This document shows positions 1 to 10,230 of a stretch of DNA of 64,000 nucleotides, piece by piece. Source of the DNA: an uncultured SAR86 cluster bacterium (GTDB taxonomy: Bacteria; Pseudomonadota; Gammaproteobacteria; Magnimaribacterales; D2472). The stretch lies in contig CACEAP010000001.1 of NCBI GenBank assembly GCA_902557645.1, positions 1-64,000 on the forward strand, in the 5' to 3' direction. The position numbers were made by a program, and so were the translations under genes. Every line of letters begins with the position of its first letter. The first letter of the stretch is position 1. Below the pieces are notes generated by a model, which was given only the letters and a program-made list of their open reading frames with translations, made no database searches and was not told the origin of the DNA.

Positions 1-388
1 TGTGGCTTTTAAATAAGAATAATTCTTCCATTATCCTATTTTTCCAATCCTTCACCATATCAGGCAACATTATTTGCTCTTGCAACATAATATTTTTTAG
101 CCACTCTTGCTTTCTTTCATTGGGGATATTATCAGATGGAATTTCAGAAAATGCTTTGCAAGCAATAACATCTTTATTATAAAACTTAGCTAAAGGCTGT
201 GATGTTTCAAGAGCTCTTCTTTTAGGACTTGAAATAAAATTATATTTATTGAGATCATCTTTAGCGAAATAATCTATTAAAGCATGAGCTTGATTTTGTC
301 CTTTTTCGCTTAACCCCGGGTCATCCTGATCTCCCCAAGATGCACTTGCTTCTCCGTGCCTAACTAAAAGTAAAGTATGAATAGTCAT
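1..388 (-). CDS. Histidine phosphatase family protein (SixA/phosphoglycerate-mutase-like), C-terminus cut by window edge
   Basis: Reverse-strand translation from ATG at 388: MTIHTLLLVRHGEASASWGDQDDPGLSEKGQNQAHALIDYF...SSPKRRALETSQPLA; RHGE motif and SSPKRRALET second motif of the family. Not in the ORF track because it is open at the window edge. Confidence 0.8.
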   Translation of the reverse strand, partial: MTIHTLLLVRHGEASASWGDQDDPGLSEKGQNQAHALIDYFAKDDLNKYNFISSPKRRALETSQPLAKFYNKDVIACKAFSEIPSDNIPNERKQEWLKNIMLQEQIMLPDMVKDWKNRIMEELFLFKSH

Positions 389-421
389 TTATAGAATTTT
401 AATAGTTATTATAATGATATT

Positions 422-1165
422 GTGAAAACTCATAGAATGTATTTAAAAAATTTAGCAGATACCGCATCAGTGTATGAGCTTGATGCAATGCAATCCTCAC
501 ACATTACTAAAGTTCTGAGGATGAAAGAGGGACAAGAGATCGAGTTATTTAACGGCTCTGGACTCTCTTATAAAGCTAGAATTCTTAGCAGCACAAATAA
601 ATACACGAGAGTAGAGACCCTTTCTGACTCTATGTTTGTTGAGACCTTATCAGAAAGAATTATTGCGGTAGTACCATTTATTAAAAAAGAGAACCTTTTT
701 TTTATGACACAAAAATTAACAGAAATAGGTGTCACTGACTTGATGTATTATAGACCTGATAAATTAGATCAAAGCTTGCTTAAAAAAGATTTATTTAAAT
801 TAAATAAGAAACTTGAAGATATTGTTATTGGTGGATGTAAACAATCAGGGATAAATTTCTTACCTAGTATTAAGTGTTTTAAAGACCTTGAAACTTGTTT
901 GAATGATATTCCCATACAAACTTCTAACAATTTTGTCTGTTTTTTTGATCTTGATGCATCTGAGAGGTTGGCTGAAGCAGATTTTAGTGATGCGAATGAA
1001 TATATTTTTATTACTGGGGCAGAATCTGGTTTTTCTGATAGAGAAAGGTTTAATATGGAAGAGAAAAATATTGCAGTGCGCTCATTAGGAAAAAATATCC
1101 TAAGAGCAGAAACAGCTCCAATTGCTGGCATAACTTTATTTCAATCTCATATAGGTAATATATAA
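422..1165 (+). CDS. rsmE: 16S rRNA (uracil1498-N3)-methyltransferase RsmE
   Basis: C-terminal FITGAESGFSDRERF...LGKNILRAETAPIAGI is typical of the RsmE/SPOUT family; lies directly upstream of gshB. GTG start. Confidence 0.9.
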   Translation: MKTHRMYLKNLADTASVYELDAMQSSHITKVLRMKEGQEIELFNGSGLSYKARILSSTNKYTRVETLSDSMFVETLSERIIAVVPFIKKENLFFMTQKLTEIGVTDLMYYRPDKLDQSLLKKDLFKLNKKLEDIVIGGCKQSGINFLPSIKCFKDLETCLNDIPIQTSNNFVCFFDLDASERLAEADFSDANEYIFITGAESGFSDRERFNMEEKNIAVRSLGKNILRAETAPIAGITLFQSHIGNI

Positions 1166-1167
1166 AA

Positions 1168-2094
1168 ATGAACAAAAGAATTTTATTTATAACCGATCCA
1201 GTTGAAACACTTAGTGTTAAAAAAGATACATCATTATTTATGATAGAGCATGCTCAAAGCATTGGTATTAGATCCTATCAATGTGAAATGCTAGATATTT
1301 TGTTTAATAATAACTCTGTTAATGCAGATGCGAGAGAGATAACATTTTTTGAACAAAAAATTGTTTTAGCAGATTCATCCTTAAATATAAAACTTCAAGA
1401 CTTTGATTATGTGTTTATGCGTAAAGATCCACCAGTGGATCAAGACTATATGAACACGCTACATTTATTAGACTTAGCAAAGGCCGATGGCGCCAAGGTT
1501 ATTAATGATCCATCAGCAATAAAGAAATTCAATGAAAAGGTTTTTGCTTTATATTTCAAGGAGCATATTCCTAACACTCTAGTTAGTACAAAAATATCTG
1601 AGATTGAAAATTTCTTAGCTGCATTTAAAGAGATTGTAATTAAACCACTTGATGGAATGGGCGGCGAATCAATCTATAAAATAAATAAGATTAATAAGGC
1701 AGAAAAAAGCATTATTGAGCAATTAACACAACAAGGGATGACTGCTATTGTTGCACAAGAATTTATACCAGAAATATATGAAGGTGATTTTAGAATACTT
1801 ATAATTAATGGAATCCCTTTTCATAAAACTTTAGCTAGGATTCCACAAGGTAAAAGTTTTAAGGGTAATCTTGCTGCAGGGGGTAAAGGTGTTGCTGCAG
1901 ATCTAACCCAACATCAGAAAGTTGTTGCTAATGAAATTGGTAAAGTCTTGGTTGCAAATGGCATCATCTTTGCAGGACTTGATATGATAGGCCAAAAAGT
2001 GACTGAGATTAATATTACAAGTCCGACCTGCGCAAGACAAATTTTTGAGCAAACTGGTGAAGACCCGATTAAAACTTTGTTTAGTTCTTTATGA
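1168..2094 (+). CDS. gshB: Glutathione synthetase
   Basis: ATP-grasp signature VFMRKDPPVDQDYMNTLHLLD, KPLDGMGGESIYK, NITSPTCARQIFEQTG. Confidence 0.95.
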   Translation: MNKRILFITDPVETLSVKKDTSLFMIEHAQSIGIRSYQCEMLDILFNNNSVNADAREITFFEQKIVLADSSLNIKLQDFDYVFMRKDPPVDQDYMNTLHLLDLAKADGAKVINDPSAIKKFNEKVFALYFKEHIPNTLVSTKISEIENFLAAFKEIVIKPLDGMGGESIYKINKINKAEKSIIEQLTQQGMTAIVAQEFIPEIYEGDFRILIINGIPFHKTLARIPQGKSFKGNLAAGGKGVAADLTQHQKVVANEIGKVLVANGIIFAGLDMIGQKVTEINITSPTCARQIFEQTGEDPIKTLFSSL

Positions 2095-2711
2095 ATTCAG
2101 CAATACTTAAAACTAATAAAGTTACAAGGCGCTTGGATATTCGTAAATCTACATCTATCTCTATAGCTATACATCTCTTATTAATTTTTGGAATAACTTT
2201 TGCAAATGTATACGAACTACCTGCATTTAAAGAGTCACCAATTATCAACATAAAGCTTGCTAATTCAAATGTAGAGCAAGATGGTTTTTTAGATATGAAT
2301 GAGGAAACAATGGAAACATTTATCCCTGAAACTGCAGAAATGCTTTCAAAAAGACAAGACATGAGAGCAGAAAGTTATAAAGTAAAAAGACTTGAAGCAA
2401 ATTCAGAAGTTAATTCTTCAGAAGCTTTTTATTTAAACTCTTGGCAAAGAAAGGTAGAAACTATCGGACAAGGCTTAATAAATTCTTCAGATTATAATGC
2501 ATCCAATCAAACGGTAAGATTAATGGCAACAGTGGATTCATTTGGGAACCTATTAAAGTCTGAGATACTGATTTCCTCTGGTGATAGCGCAACAGATCAA
2601 TTAGCTATAAAGATTTTACAAGAATCTGCACCCTTCAAACCTTTTAATGAGGATATGCAAAAAGGTTATAGAATCCTTGAGATAGTTAGAGACTGGAATT
2701 TTGGCGGATAA
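2091..2711 (+). CDS. TonB-family energy transducer (C-terminal TonB domain)
   Basis: N-terminal membrane anchor plus TonB-type C-terminus; position between gshB and ruvX matches the common gammaproteobacterial order. Confidence 0.65.
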   Translation: MNSAILKTNKVTRRLDIRKSTSISIAIHLLLIFGITFANVYELPAFKESPIINIKLANSNVEQDGFLDMNEETMETFIPETAEMLSKRQDMRAESYKVKRLEANSEVNSSEAFYLNSWQRKVETIGQGLINSSDYNASNQTVRLMATVDSFGNLLKSEILISSGDSATDQLAIKILQESAPFKPFNEDMQKGYRILEIVRDWNFGG

Positions 2712-2717
2712 AATATA

Positions 2718-3119
2718 ATGCAAATATTAGCTTTTGATTTTGGTACTAAAAAGATTGGAGTTGCTGTTGGACAAACCATAACAAGGAGTTCTTCACCATT
2801 AACTATTATTTTTAATTCTAAAAATAAGATTAATTGGCCGGCAATAGAAACGGTGATCGATGAATGGAAGCCAGAATTAATAATTGTTGGTAAACCCTTG
2901 AATATGGATGGCACAGAAAGTGATATTATGAAAAGAGTAAACAATTTTGTTAAAAAATTAAAAAAGATATCAGGAACTGAATGTGAATATGTTGATGAGC
3001 GTCTTACTAGTTTTGAGGCAAGAGAAAAGGTAGCTGATTCTGGCTCTAGTTTAGTAGACGCCCATGCAGCTAAAATTATTTTAGATAACTGGTTTGATAA
3101 AAATGTCGATACCCTCTAG
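2718..3119 (+). CDS. ruvX: Holliday junction resolvase-like protein RuvX/YqgF
   Basis: LAFDFGTKKIGVAVG, IIVGKPLNMDGTESD, YVDERLTSFEA, VDAHAAKIIL motifs. Confidence 0.92.
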   Translation: MQILAFDFGTKKIGVAVGQTITRSSSPLTIIFNSKNKINWPAIETVIDEWKPELIIVGKPLNMDGTESDIMKRVNNFVKKLKKISGTECEYVDERLTSFEAREKVADSGSSLVDAHAAKIILDNWFDKNVDTL

Positions 3120-4875
3120 TTTTATAGATCAAATTCTTGAGCAATCCGATATAGTTGATATTGTTGGTAGAAGAATACAGCTTACTAAAAAGGGGCAGAA
3201 TTTTTGGTGCTTATGTCCTTTCCATGATGATAACAAGCCCTCAATGGCTGTGAACCAAGACAAACAGTTTTTTTATTGCTTTGTTTGTAATGCATCGGGC
3301 AACTCTATTCATTTTTTAAGACGTTATGAGAATCTTGATTTTGTAGATGCTGTTGAAACTATTGCCTCTAGTGTTGGTTTAGAAGTTCCATATACAAAAC
3401 AGATTGCTGAAGAAACAAAAGCTAAAGAAATCAATGATGAAGCGAATACTATTTATAAAAATTGTTTAAAGTCTGCTGATGGCAAAAAAGCAGTTGAATA
3501 TTTAAAGAGTAGAGGTATTTCTGGGGAAACAGCGGCATTTTTCAATCTTGGCTATGCTAAGGATGGTTGGACAAATCTTTTTGATAAAGTAGCTTCAAAG
3601 TATTCGAAGGCAGACATTACCGAGTCCGGCTTGTTTAGCATCAAAGATAAAAAATCTTTTGATTTTTTTCGAGCTCGCTTAATGTTTCCTATAAGAAATA
3701 TTCGGGGTCAATGTGTGGCATTTGGCGGCAGGATAATAGGTGATGGCGAACCAAAATATTTAAACTCACCAGAAACCAAGACCTACAGCAAATCTAATGA
3801 ACTCTTTGGGCTTTATGAAGCAAGGAGTCTCGACAAAAACCTTGATTCATTAATTGTAGTAGAAGGTTATATGGATGTTATAGCGCTTCATCAAAATGGT
3901 GTAAAAAATGCTGTAGCTTCACTTGGTACAGCAATAACGGGAAAGCATGTTTCAAAACTCATGCGCTATGCTAAAAAAATATATGTTGCTTTCGATGGCG
4001 ACTTGGCAGGAAGAAAAGCTGCTTGGAAGGCAGTTGAGAATGCTTTACCTATATTAAGAGAGGATGTAAAAATGGGTTTTGTTTTCTTGGAAGAGGGACA
4101 TGATCCTGATAGTTATATTAATGAAAAAGGTAAAGATGCTTTTATTAAGTTATTAGATAACAGTATTTCATTTTCTAAATTTTTTCTCTCAAAGATTAAG
4201 GAAGTTGATGATCTTGAATCGATTGAGGGAAGATCCAATGCAGCTAAATTTGCTATACCTTTGGTAAATAGTATCAATAATGAAACTTTGAAACAGGCAT
4301 ATATTGAAGAAATTGCTTCAATTTGCAGACTTGATTTTGCTGCTTTACTTTCATCAGGCATACAAAAACCAAGAAGTATTCCAGCTGCAGATCCGCCCCC
4401 TAATAGACAAGAAAGTAGTGGTTCTTTGTTAGCCAGAAAAGCTATTGTGAGTATTTTTACTGCACTTATTCAATATCCAGCACTTGCTAAAGATAAAACC
4501 TTTGAAGCAATTCACAATAATGAGAAATTTTTATTCTTATTAGAAGTTCAAAATAAATATATTGATAATCCTGAAATTAATCCATCTATTGTATTTGAGC
4601 AAATTCAGTCAGAGCAGATTAAGCGACTATTTGGCGAGGCTTTGATGAGTGAAATTGATCTTACCGAAGAGAATGCCTTGAGCATGCTTCAAGATTGTTT
4701 GCATAGTTTTGTAAAAAATCAAAAAGATAGAGAGGAAATCTTAAAAGAAAAGTATAATATGCAGCAGATTTCATCTGCTGAAAGAAGAGAGCTTCAACAG
4801 TTCATTCTTAAAAAGGCTGAATTAAGTGAAGAAGATAGAGTTTTATTGAAAAATTTAAGCTCAAAAAGAGATTGA
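3103..4875 (+). CDS. dnaG: DNA primase
   Basis: CHC2-type zinc finger (FWCLCPFHDDNKPSMAVNQDKQFFYCFVC), TOPRIM VVEGYMDVIAL. ATG at 3103 preferred over the 3094 TTG of the ORF track. Confidence 0.95.
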   Translation: MSIPSSFIDQILEQSDIVDIVGRRIQLTKKGQNFWCLCPFHDDNKPSMAVNQDKQFFYCFVCNASGNSIHFLRRYENLDFVDAVETIASSVGLEVPYTKQIAEETKAKEINDEANTIYKNCLKSADGKKAVEYLKSRGISGETAAFFNLGYAKDGWTNLFDKVASKYSKADITESGLFSIKDKKSFDFFRARLMFPIRNIRGQCVAFGGRIIGDGEPKYLNSPETKTYSKSNELFGLYEARSLDKNLDSLIVVEGYMDVIALHQNGVKNAVASLGTAITGKHVSKLMRYAKKIYVAFDGDLAGRKAAWKAVENALPILREDVKMGFVFLEEGHDPDSYINEKGKDAFIKLLDNSISFSKFFLSKIKEVDDLESIEGRSNAAKFAIPLVNSINNETLKQAYIEEIASICRLDFAALLSSGIQKPRSIPAADPPPNRQESSGSLLARKAIVSIFTALIQYPALAKDKTFEAIHNNEKFLFLLEVQNKYIDNPEINPSIVFEQIQSEQIKRLFGEALMSEIDLTEENALSMLQDCLHSFVKNQKDREEILKEKYNMQQISSAERRELQQFILKKAELSEEDRVLLKNLSSKRD

Positions 4876-4927
4876 AAATTAGTAATTTATCCCAACATAG
4901 ATAAGACTAAATTTATACGGAGATTAA

Positions 4928-6727
4928 GTGGACAAACTTAGTAAAAAAGGTTCAAAGATATCTGAACTGATTGAGAAGGGAAGAGAACAAGGCTATTTAA
5001 CATATGCAGATGTTAATGATCACTTGCCTGATGATATTTCAGATCCTGATCAGGTAGAAGAAATTATTGGCATGATCAATGATCTAGGTCTTCAAGTTCA
5101 CGAGACTGCTCCGGATGCTGATACTTTAATGTTGGCTGAATCAGAAGACTCAGATGATGTTGCCCTAGAACAAGCCGCTGCTGCACTTGCTGCAGTTGAA
5201 AATGAAACTGGCAGAACAACCGATCCTGTAAGAATGTATATGCGTGAGATGGGAACAGTTGATTTATTAACTCGTGAGGGCGAGATTGAGATCGCAAAAA
5301 GGATTGAAGAGGGTATGCGCGACCTTTTAAATGCTAGTGTTGCATATCCAACGACAGTTTCGCATGTGCTTGAATTTTTCCAAATGGTTAAAGATGGCGA
5401 TAAAAAAATTAATGATCTATTAACTGGTTTCTTAGAAGAGATGGAAGAAGTTCCTTCTGCTGGGCCTGGAAGTGAAAGAGCAAAAGCTGAAGAAGAAGAT
5501 GATGAAAAGCCTACCGGCCCTGATATGGACGAAGTCCAAAGAAGGATGACAAATTTAAAAAGGCAATATAACAAGACATTAAAAGTAATAGATAGTAAAG
5601 GTAAGAACTCTAAAGAGGCTAAGGCTGAATATGAAAAGCTTGGACTTATTTTTCAATTCTTAAAATTTAGCCCAAAGATGTTTGAAGAACTTGCATCTAT
5701 AGCAAGAGCTGGCCTTAACGAAATTCGATCAAGAGAAAGAGCTATCCAAATGTTGGTAGTTCGCAAGGCTAGAATGCCTAGAAAAGATTTCTTAAAAACC
5801 TTTCCAGATAATTTAACAAAAGTTAAATGGATCAGCTCTTTACAAAAAGAAAAAAAATATAAGAAGGATCTTTTAGAGGTAATTAAACAAGATGTTGTCA
5901 TTGCACAAAAAGAAATTATTGCTTTAGAAAAAGAAGTTGGCCTGAGCGTTAAAGAGATAAAAGAAATTAACAGAAGCATGTCTATGGGTGAAACCAAAAT
6001 GCGCAGAGCTAAAAAAGACATGGTTGAAGCTAACCTTAGATTGGTTATTTCTATTGCAAAAAAATATACCAACAGAGGCTTACAATTCTTAGACCTTATT
6101 CAAGAAGGCAATATAGGTTTAATGAAGGCAGTTGATAAATTTGAATATAGAAGAGGCTATAAGTTTTCTACTTATGCTACTTGGTGGATTCGCCAGGCTA
6201 TAACTAGATCTATTGCTGACCAAGCCAGAACTATTAGAATCCCTGTTCACATGATTGAGACTATTAACAAACTTAATAGAGTATCAAGACAAATGATGCA
6301 GGATATTGGCAGAGAACCTACTCCAGATGAGCTTAGTAAAGAGCTAGATATGCCTGAAGATAAAGTTAGAAAAGTTTTAAAAATTGCTAAAGAGCCTATT
6401 TCAACTGAAACTCCAATTGGTGACGATGAAGATTCAAGTCTAGGTGATTTTATCGAAGATACTGTTATAGAGTCGCCACTTCAAAATGCTACTGAAGACA
6501 GTCTGCATTTTGCAACAGATGATGTTTTATCTTCTCTTACAGCAAGAGAAGCAAAAGTTTTAAGAATGCGATTTGGTATCGGGATGAATACTGATCACAC
6601 CTTAGAAGAAGTTGGTAAGCAATTTGATGTAACTAGAGAGCGTATAAGGCAGATAGAGGCTAAAGCGCTGAGAAAATTGCGTCACCCTAGTCGTTCAAGT
6701 CATTTAAAAAGTTTCTTAGACGAATAA
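4928..6727 (+). CDS. rpoD: RNA polymerase sigma factor RpoD (sigma70)
   Basis: Region 2 [32 protein letters not shown] and region 4 [34 protein letters not shown]; follows dnaG. Confidence 0.97.
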   Translation: MDKLSKKGSKISELIEKGREQGYLTYADVNDHLPDDISDPDQVEEIIGMINDLGLQVHETAPDADTLMLAESEDSDDVALEQAAAALAAVENETGRTTDPVRMYMREMGTVDLLTREGEIEIAKRIEEGMRDLLNASVAYPTTVSHVLEFFQMVKDGDKKINDLLTGFLEEMEEVPSAGPGSERAKAEEEDDEKPTGPDMDEVQRRMTNLKRQYNKTLKVIDSKGKNSKEAKAEYEKLGLIFQFLKFSPKMFEELASIARAGLNEIRSRERAIQMLVVRKARMPRKDFLKTFPDNLTKVKWISSLQKEKKYKKDLLEVIKQDVVIAQKEIIALEKEVGLSVKEIKEINRSMSMGETKMRRAKKDMVEANLRLVISIAKKYTNRGLQFLDLIQEGNIGLMKAVDKFEYRRGYKFSTYATWWIRQAITRSIADQARTIRIPVHMIETINKLNRVSRQMMQDIGREPTPDELSKELDMPEDKVRKVLKIAKEPISTETPIGDDEDSSLGDFIEDTVIESPLQNATEDSLHFATDDVLSSLTAREAKVLRMRFGIGMNTDHTLEEVGKQFDVTRERIRQIEAKALRKLRHPSRSSHLKSFLDE

Positions 6728-6732
6728 TCTTA

Positions 6733-6809
6733 GGGCCTGTAGCTCAGTTGGTTAGAGCAGTGGACTCATAATCCATTGGTCGGAGGTTCGAGTCCTCCCG
6801 GGCCCACCA
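6733..6809 (+). tRNA. tRNA with CAT anticodon, probably tRNA-Ile2 (lysidine-modified k2CAU)
   Basis: 77-nt cloverleaf GGGCCTGTAGCTCAGTTGG...GGACTCATAATCC...GGTTCGAGTCC...GGGCCCACCA; CAT anticodon, encoded CCA; position downstream of rpoD as in other gammaproteobacteria. Ile2 rather than Met is inferred from resemblance to known tRNA-Ile2. Confidence 0.9.
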
Positions 6810-7001
6810 TTAATCTTTATTAATCTCTTCTTGGTATTTCTCTAAGTCTTCCCAGTCATGGGGTGTACCAGCATTGAGTTTTATATCTTTTTGTCTAGCC
6901 CTATATAAACTTTGTGTTCTTAACTTACCTTTATCTTGCTCTTTACCAAAAAGTTTATTCCAGCCTTCTTTAAAATGTTCTCTTAGGTTTCGTTTAGCCA
7001 T
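6810..7001 (-). CDS. Small hypothetical protein
   Basis: 63 aa, charged, ATG start; abuts the tRNA. Confidence 0.5.
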   Translation of the reverse strand: MAKRNLREHFKEGWNKLFGKEQDKGKLRTQSLYRARQKDIKLNAGTPHDWEDLEKYQEEINKD

Positions 7002-7019
7002 CCTAAAAGTATTTTAGCA

Positions 7020-8234
7020 TTATTGAATTTCTTCCCAAGCAGGGAATGGGTCATTTAACGTTGTCCAAAACTCTTCTCCTTTATTCATATCATCTTCAGT
7101 GACCAAACAATCATCAAGAGCATCAATCATTGCTACCTCGTCAAGCCCTTGGCCAATGAATATTAATTCTTGGCGCATATCTCCAAAAGGCTCTTCCCAA
7201 TTTGCCATAATTGCATCTATAGCATCCTTGTCCTCTGGCCAATTTGGTTTAGGAACTGATCTCCAAAACATACCGGCATATCCATAATGCGCAATACCAC
7301 CTGCTTGACTCCATTGTCCAGCATATTCAAGGCGTGATCCAAGCCAAAAAAAACCTTTAGATCTAATTAATTTGCCATACTCCTTTGTATTGTGGAGAAA
7401 GTTATAAAATTTTTCTGGATAAAAAGGACGTCTAGCCGAATAACTAAAACTACTGATCCCATACTCTTCGGTCTCAGGTATATGCTCACCTCTCATTTCT
7501 TTAAGCCAACCTGGAGCCTGCTTAGCTTTTTCAAAATCAAATAGGTTAGTATTGAGCACCTTGTCAATCTCAATATTACCTTGAGAAATAGGAATTATTT
7601 CAGCTATTGTGTTTAAAGTTTTTAAAATAGCTTTGAGTTTTGCAATATCTGTATCAGTAACCAAATCAGTTTTACTTAAAAGAATTACGTCAGCAAATTC
7701 TATTTGATCTACTAATAAATCTGCTACGCTACGTTCATCATCTTCACCTAGAGATTCGCCAGATTCTTGTAAATATTTTGCCTCTTCATAATCTTTAATA
7801 AAATTTACAGCATCAACAACAGTCACCATAGTGTCGAGTTTTGCAGCTTTGGAGAGTGAAACACCTTCTTCATCTTCAAAAGTGAAAGTTTCAGCAACAG
7901 GCAATGGCTCTGAAATTCCAGTTGACTCAATAACAAGATAATCAAATTTTCTTTCTTTAGCTAACTTATTAACCTCAAGCAAGAGATCTTCTCGAAGAGT
8001 ACAACAGATACAGCCATTGCTCATTTCAACAAGCTTTTCTTCACTTCTATTCAACGACACTTCCTTATTTACTAGGGAAGCATCAATATTTATTTCACTC
8101 ATGTCATTAACAATAACCGCGACTTTTTTATCCTCGCGGTTATTTAATATATGACTTAATACTGTTGTTTTTCCTGCGCCTAAAAAACCTGATAGCACGG
8201 TCACAGGCAATCTATTAGATAGTGCATCTTGCAT
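7020..8234 (-). CDS. CobW/COG0523-family GTPase metallochaperone
   Basis: Walker [10 protein letters not shown], CxCC motif [10 protein letters not shown], and STGISEP; CobW_C-like C-terminus. Confidence 0.9.
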   Translation of the reverse strand: MQDALSNRLPVTVLSGFLGAGKTTVLSHILNNREDKKVAVIVNDMSEINIDASLVNKEVSLNRSEEKLVEMSNGCICCTLREDLLLEVNKLAKERKFDYLVIESTGISEPLPVAETFTFEDEEGVSLSKAAKLDTMVTVVDAVNFIKDYEEAKYLQESGESLGEDDERSVADLLVDQIEFADVILLSKTDLVTDTDIAKLKAILKTLNTIAEIIPISQGNIEIDKVLNTNLFDFEKAKQAPGWLKEMRGEHIPETEEYGISSFSYSARRPFYPEKFYNFLHNTKEYGKLIRSKGFFWLGSRLEYAGQWSQAGGIAHYGYAGMFWRSVPKPNWPEDKDAIDAIMANWEEPFGDMRQELIFIGQGLDEVAMIDALDDCLVTEDDMNKGEEFWTTLNDPFPAWEEIQ

Positions 8235-8298
8235 TATTAAATCCTTAAAAAGTGTGTTTCATTTAAGATAACACACTTGTCAATAGGCTATTTAATAC

Positions 8299-8619
8299 TT
8301 AGTTTTTGCTAACGCACTTTTCAAAATATAATTTATTAAGATGATTGATTCTTTTATTTATAGAATCTGTATTTCTTCCAGCCTGCCTTTCATTAAATAT
8401 AATGCCAGGCCAATAGAAGATACCTAAAGCTACATTTTTTCCTGTAAATCCTGACTCAGCATCTGCCTCTTCAAACATAACCCCAAGGCTACTAAGCTCA
8501 TCTTTTAATTGATCACAAGTTAATTCATAATCTTCAGTTTTAACAGTGGGCATAGTGGCATTTGAGACACATGCAGACATAAAAACTAAACCAAAAATTG
8601 CTACTAAATAATTTCTCAC
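8299..8619 (-). CDS. Hypothetical lipoprotein
   Basis: N-terminal lipobox-like MRNYLVAIFGLVFMSACVS. Confidence 0.6.
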   Translation of the reverse strand: MRNYLVAIFGLVFMSACVSNATMPTVKTEDYELTCDQLKDELSSLGVMFEEADAESGFTGKNVALGIFYWPGIIFNERQAGRNTDSINKRINHLNKLYFEKCVSKN

Positions 8620-8707
8620 ATCCCCCCAATAAGAACTAAATTAATTCTCATGAAATAACCCTAAACAATAGGTTTAACTTATACAAATGATTATGTATTA
8701 TGCATTT

Positions 8708-10054
8708 ATGGATCACTCTAAAAGAAAATTCTTAAAATTATCAGGACAATCATCAGTAATGTTGATTTTGTATGCATGTAGTGGAGGTAGCGGAATTGCT
8801 TCCAACAACATCTCAAAACTCAAGTGGAACGGTGCTTTATTAAAAGATCCAAATGCATTATTTGATTTACCTCAAGGCTTTTCTTATAAGATCATAATGT
8901 CATCTGGTAATAAAATGTCAGATGGAATTCCTTATGGAAGAAATCCAGATGGCATGGGTGCATTTGCTCTTAATGATGGTTCGGTGGCGCTAGTTGTTAA
9001 TCATGAAACAGAAAATACAGACAAAAATTTAAATCAAGCAACAGCATATGATGAGTCAAGAGGCGTGCCTTTTTCTGGTGGCACTAGCACGATAATCCTT
9101 GATCCTGATGGACAAAATGTAAAAACTGCACATCGAAGCCTAACTGGAACTATTGATAATTGTGCTGGCGGCTCCACGCCATGGAATACTTGGATTTCAT
9201 GCGAGGAAACTTATGATGATAATCATGGCTATGCATTTGAAGTGGATCCACAGGAAGGCTCACTTCAAGGCTTTAAAAGATTAACTAATATGGGTAGGTT
9301 TCGCAGAGAAGCAGTAGCTATTGATCTTAATGATGCAAAAGGAACTGTGTATCAAACTGAAGATGATTATAGTGGATTATTTTATAAATTTATTCCAGCC
9401 AAAAAGGAGGACCTTGGGGGTAAGGGAGATTTATATGCATTAAAGATTCCAGGCTTTAAGAGTACAAAAAATATCAATGGTGCAATTCCTGTTGGAGCAG
9501 CATACAAAGTGGAATGGGTTCCTATAAAAGATCCAATGGCAACTAACCAGAAAACAAAACAACAAGGCAAGCAATTAGGTGCTTCAATTTTTAGCGGCGG
9601 TGAGGGGATTATTTGTACTAATAATGCTAATGCACAAAGTGAAATATTTTTTACTTGCAAATCTGGAGGGCCGGCAAAACTTGGTCAAATGTGGAAGTAT
9701 TCTCCCAGCACAGAATCAATAAGTCTTTTTTATGAATCAACTAGTTCAGAAGATTTTTGGAATGGTGACAATATTAATATTACTCCTTGGGGTGATTTAA
9801 TAATATGTGAAGATAATAAGAGTAATGCATGTAGACTTATTGGGTGTACTCCAAGTGGAGCACTATATCCGCTTGGAAAAGTGGCGGGTAATAATAGTTC
9901 TGAAATAGCAGGGATCTGTTTTTCTCCTGATGGAAAAAATATGTACTTAAATATCCAGCAGAGAGGGAAAACTATTGTAATTAATGGAGATTGGAACAAG
10001 ATTAAGGAATACAGAGACGCACTCGATTCGCAAATCATCCATCACAATATCTAA
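8708..10054 (+). CDS. PhoX-like (DUF839) putative phosphatase
   Basis: Motifs typical of DUF839/PhoX: GRNPDGMGAF, VVNHETEN, NCAGGSTPWNTWISCEET, EDDYSGLFYKF, WNGDNINITPWGDLIICED; ATG at 8708 preceding KRKFLKLSG signal. Confidence 0.8.
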   Translation: MDHSKRKFLKLSGQSSVMLILYACSGGSGIASNNISKLKWNGALLKDPNALFDLPQGFSYKIIMSSGNKMSDGIPYGRNPDGMGAFALNDGSVALVVNHETENTDKNLNQATAYDESRGVPFSGGTSTIILDPDGQNVKTAHRSLTGTIDNCAGGSTPWNTWISCEETYDDNHGYAFEVDPQEGSLQGFKRLTNMGRFRREAVAIDLNDAKGTVYQTEDDYSGLFYKFIPAKKEDLGGKGDLYALKIPGFKSTKNINGAIPVGAAYKVEWVPIKDPMATNQKTKQQGKQLGASIFSGGEGIICTNNANAQSEIFFTCKSGGPAKLGQMWKYSPSTESISLFYESTSSEDFWNGDNINITPWGDLIICEDNKSNACRLIGCTPSGALYPLGKVAGNNSSEIAGICFSPDGKNMYLNIQQRGKTIVINGDWNKIKEYRDALDSQIIHHNI

Positions 10055-10230
10055 TCAGATAAAACTTATTTTTTAAAAAAAATATAGATTTAACTGCCCG
10101 TTTTAAAAAATTAAATAAGAGCATTTTTTGATGCAAAATTTTGATTTACAAAATGAAAAAAAAGGCGTAAATTTATTCAAAGCTTCTTATTAATAAGTAT
10201 AAAAAGCAGATATAAATTCAGGGGGCAATT

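Noticed and set aside
769-1131. 120-aa antisense ORF inside rsmE
   Set aside because: Shadow ORF opposite a confident CDS.
5098-5574. 158-aa antisense ORF inside rpoD
   Set aside because: Complement of a conserved rpoD region; Ser-rich low-complexity translation typical of antisense shadow ORFs.
5653-6072. 139-aa antisense ORF inside rpoD
   Set aside because: Fully antisense to conserved coding sequence, no recognisable motif.
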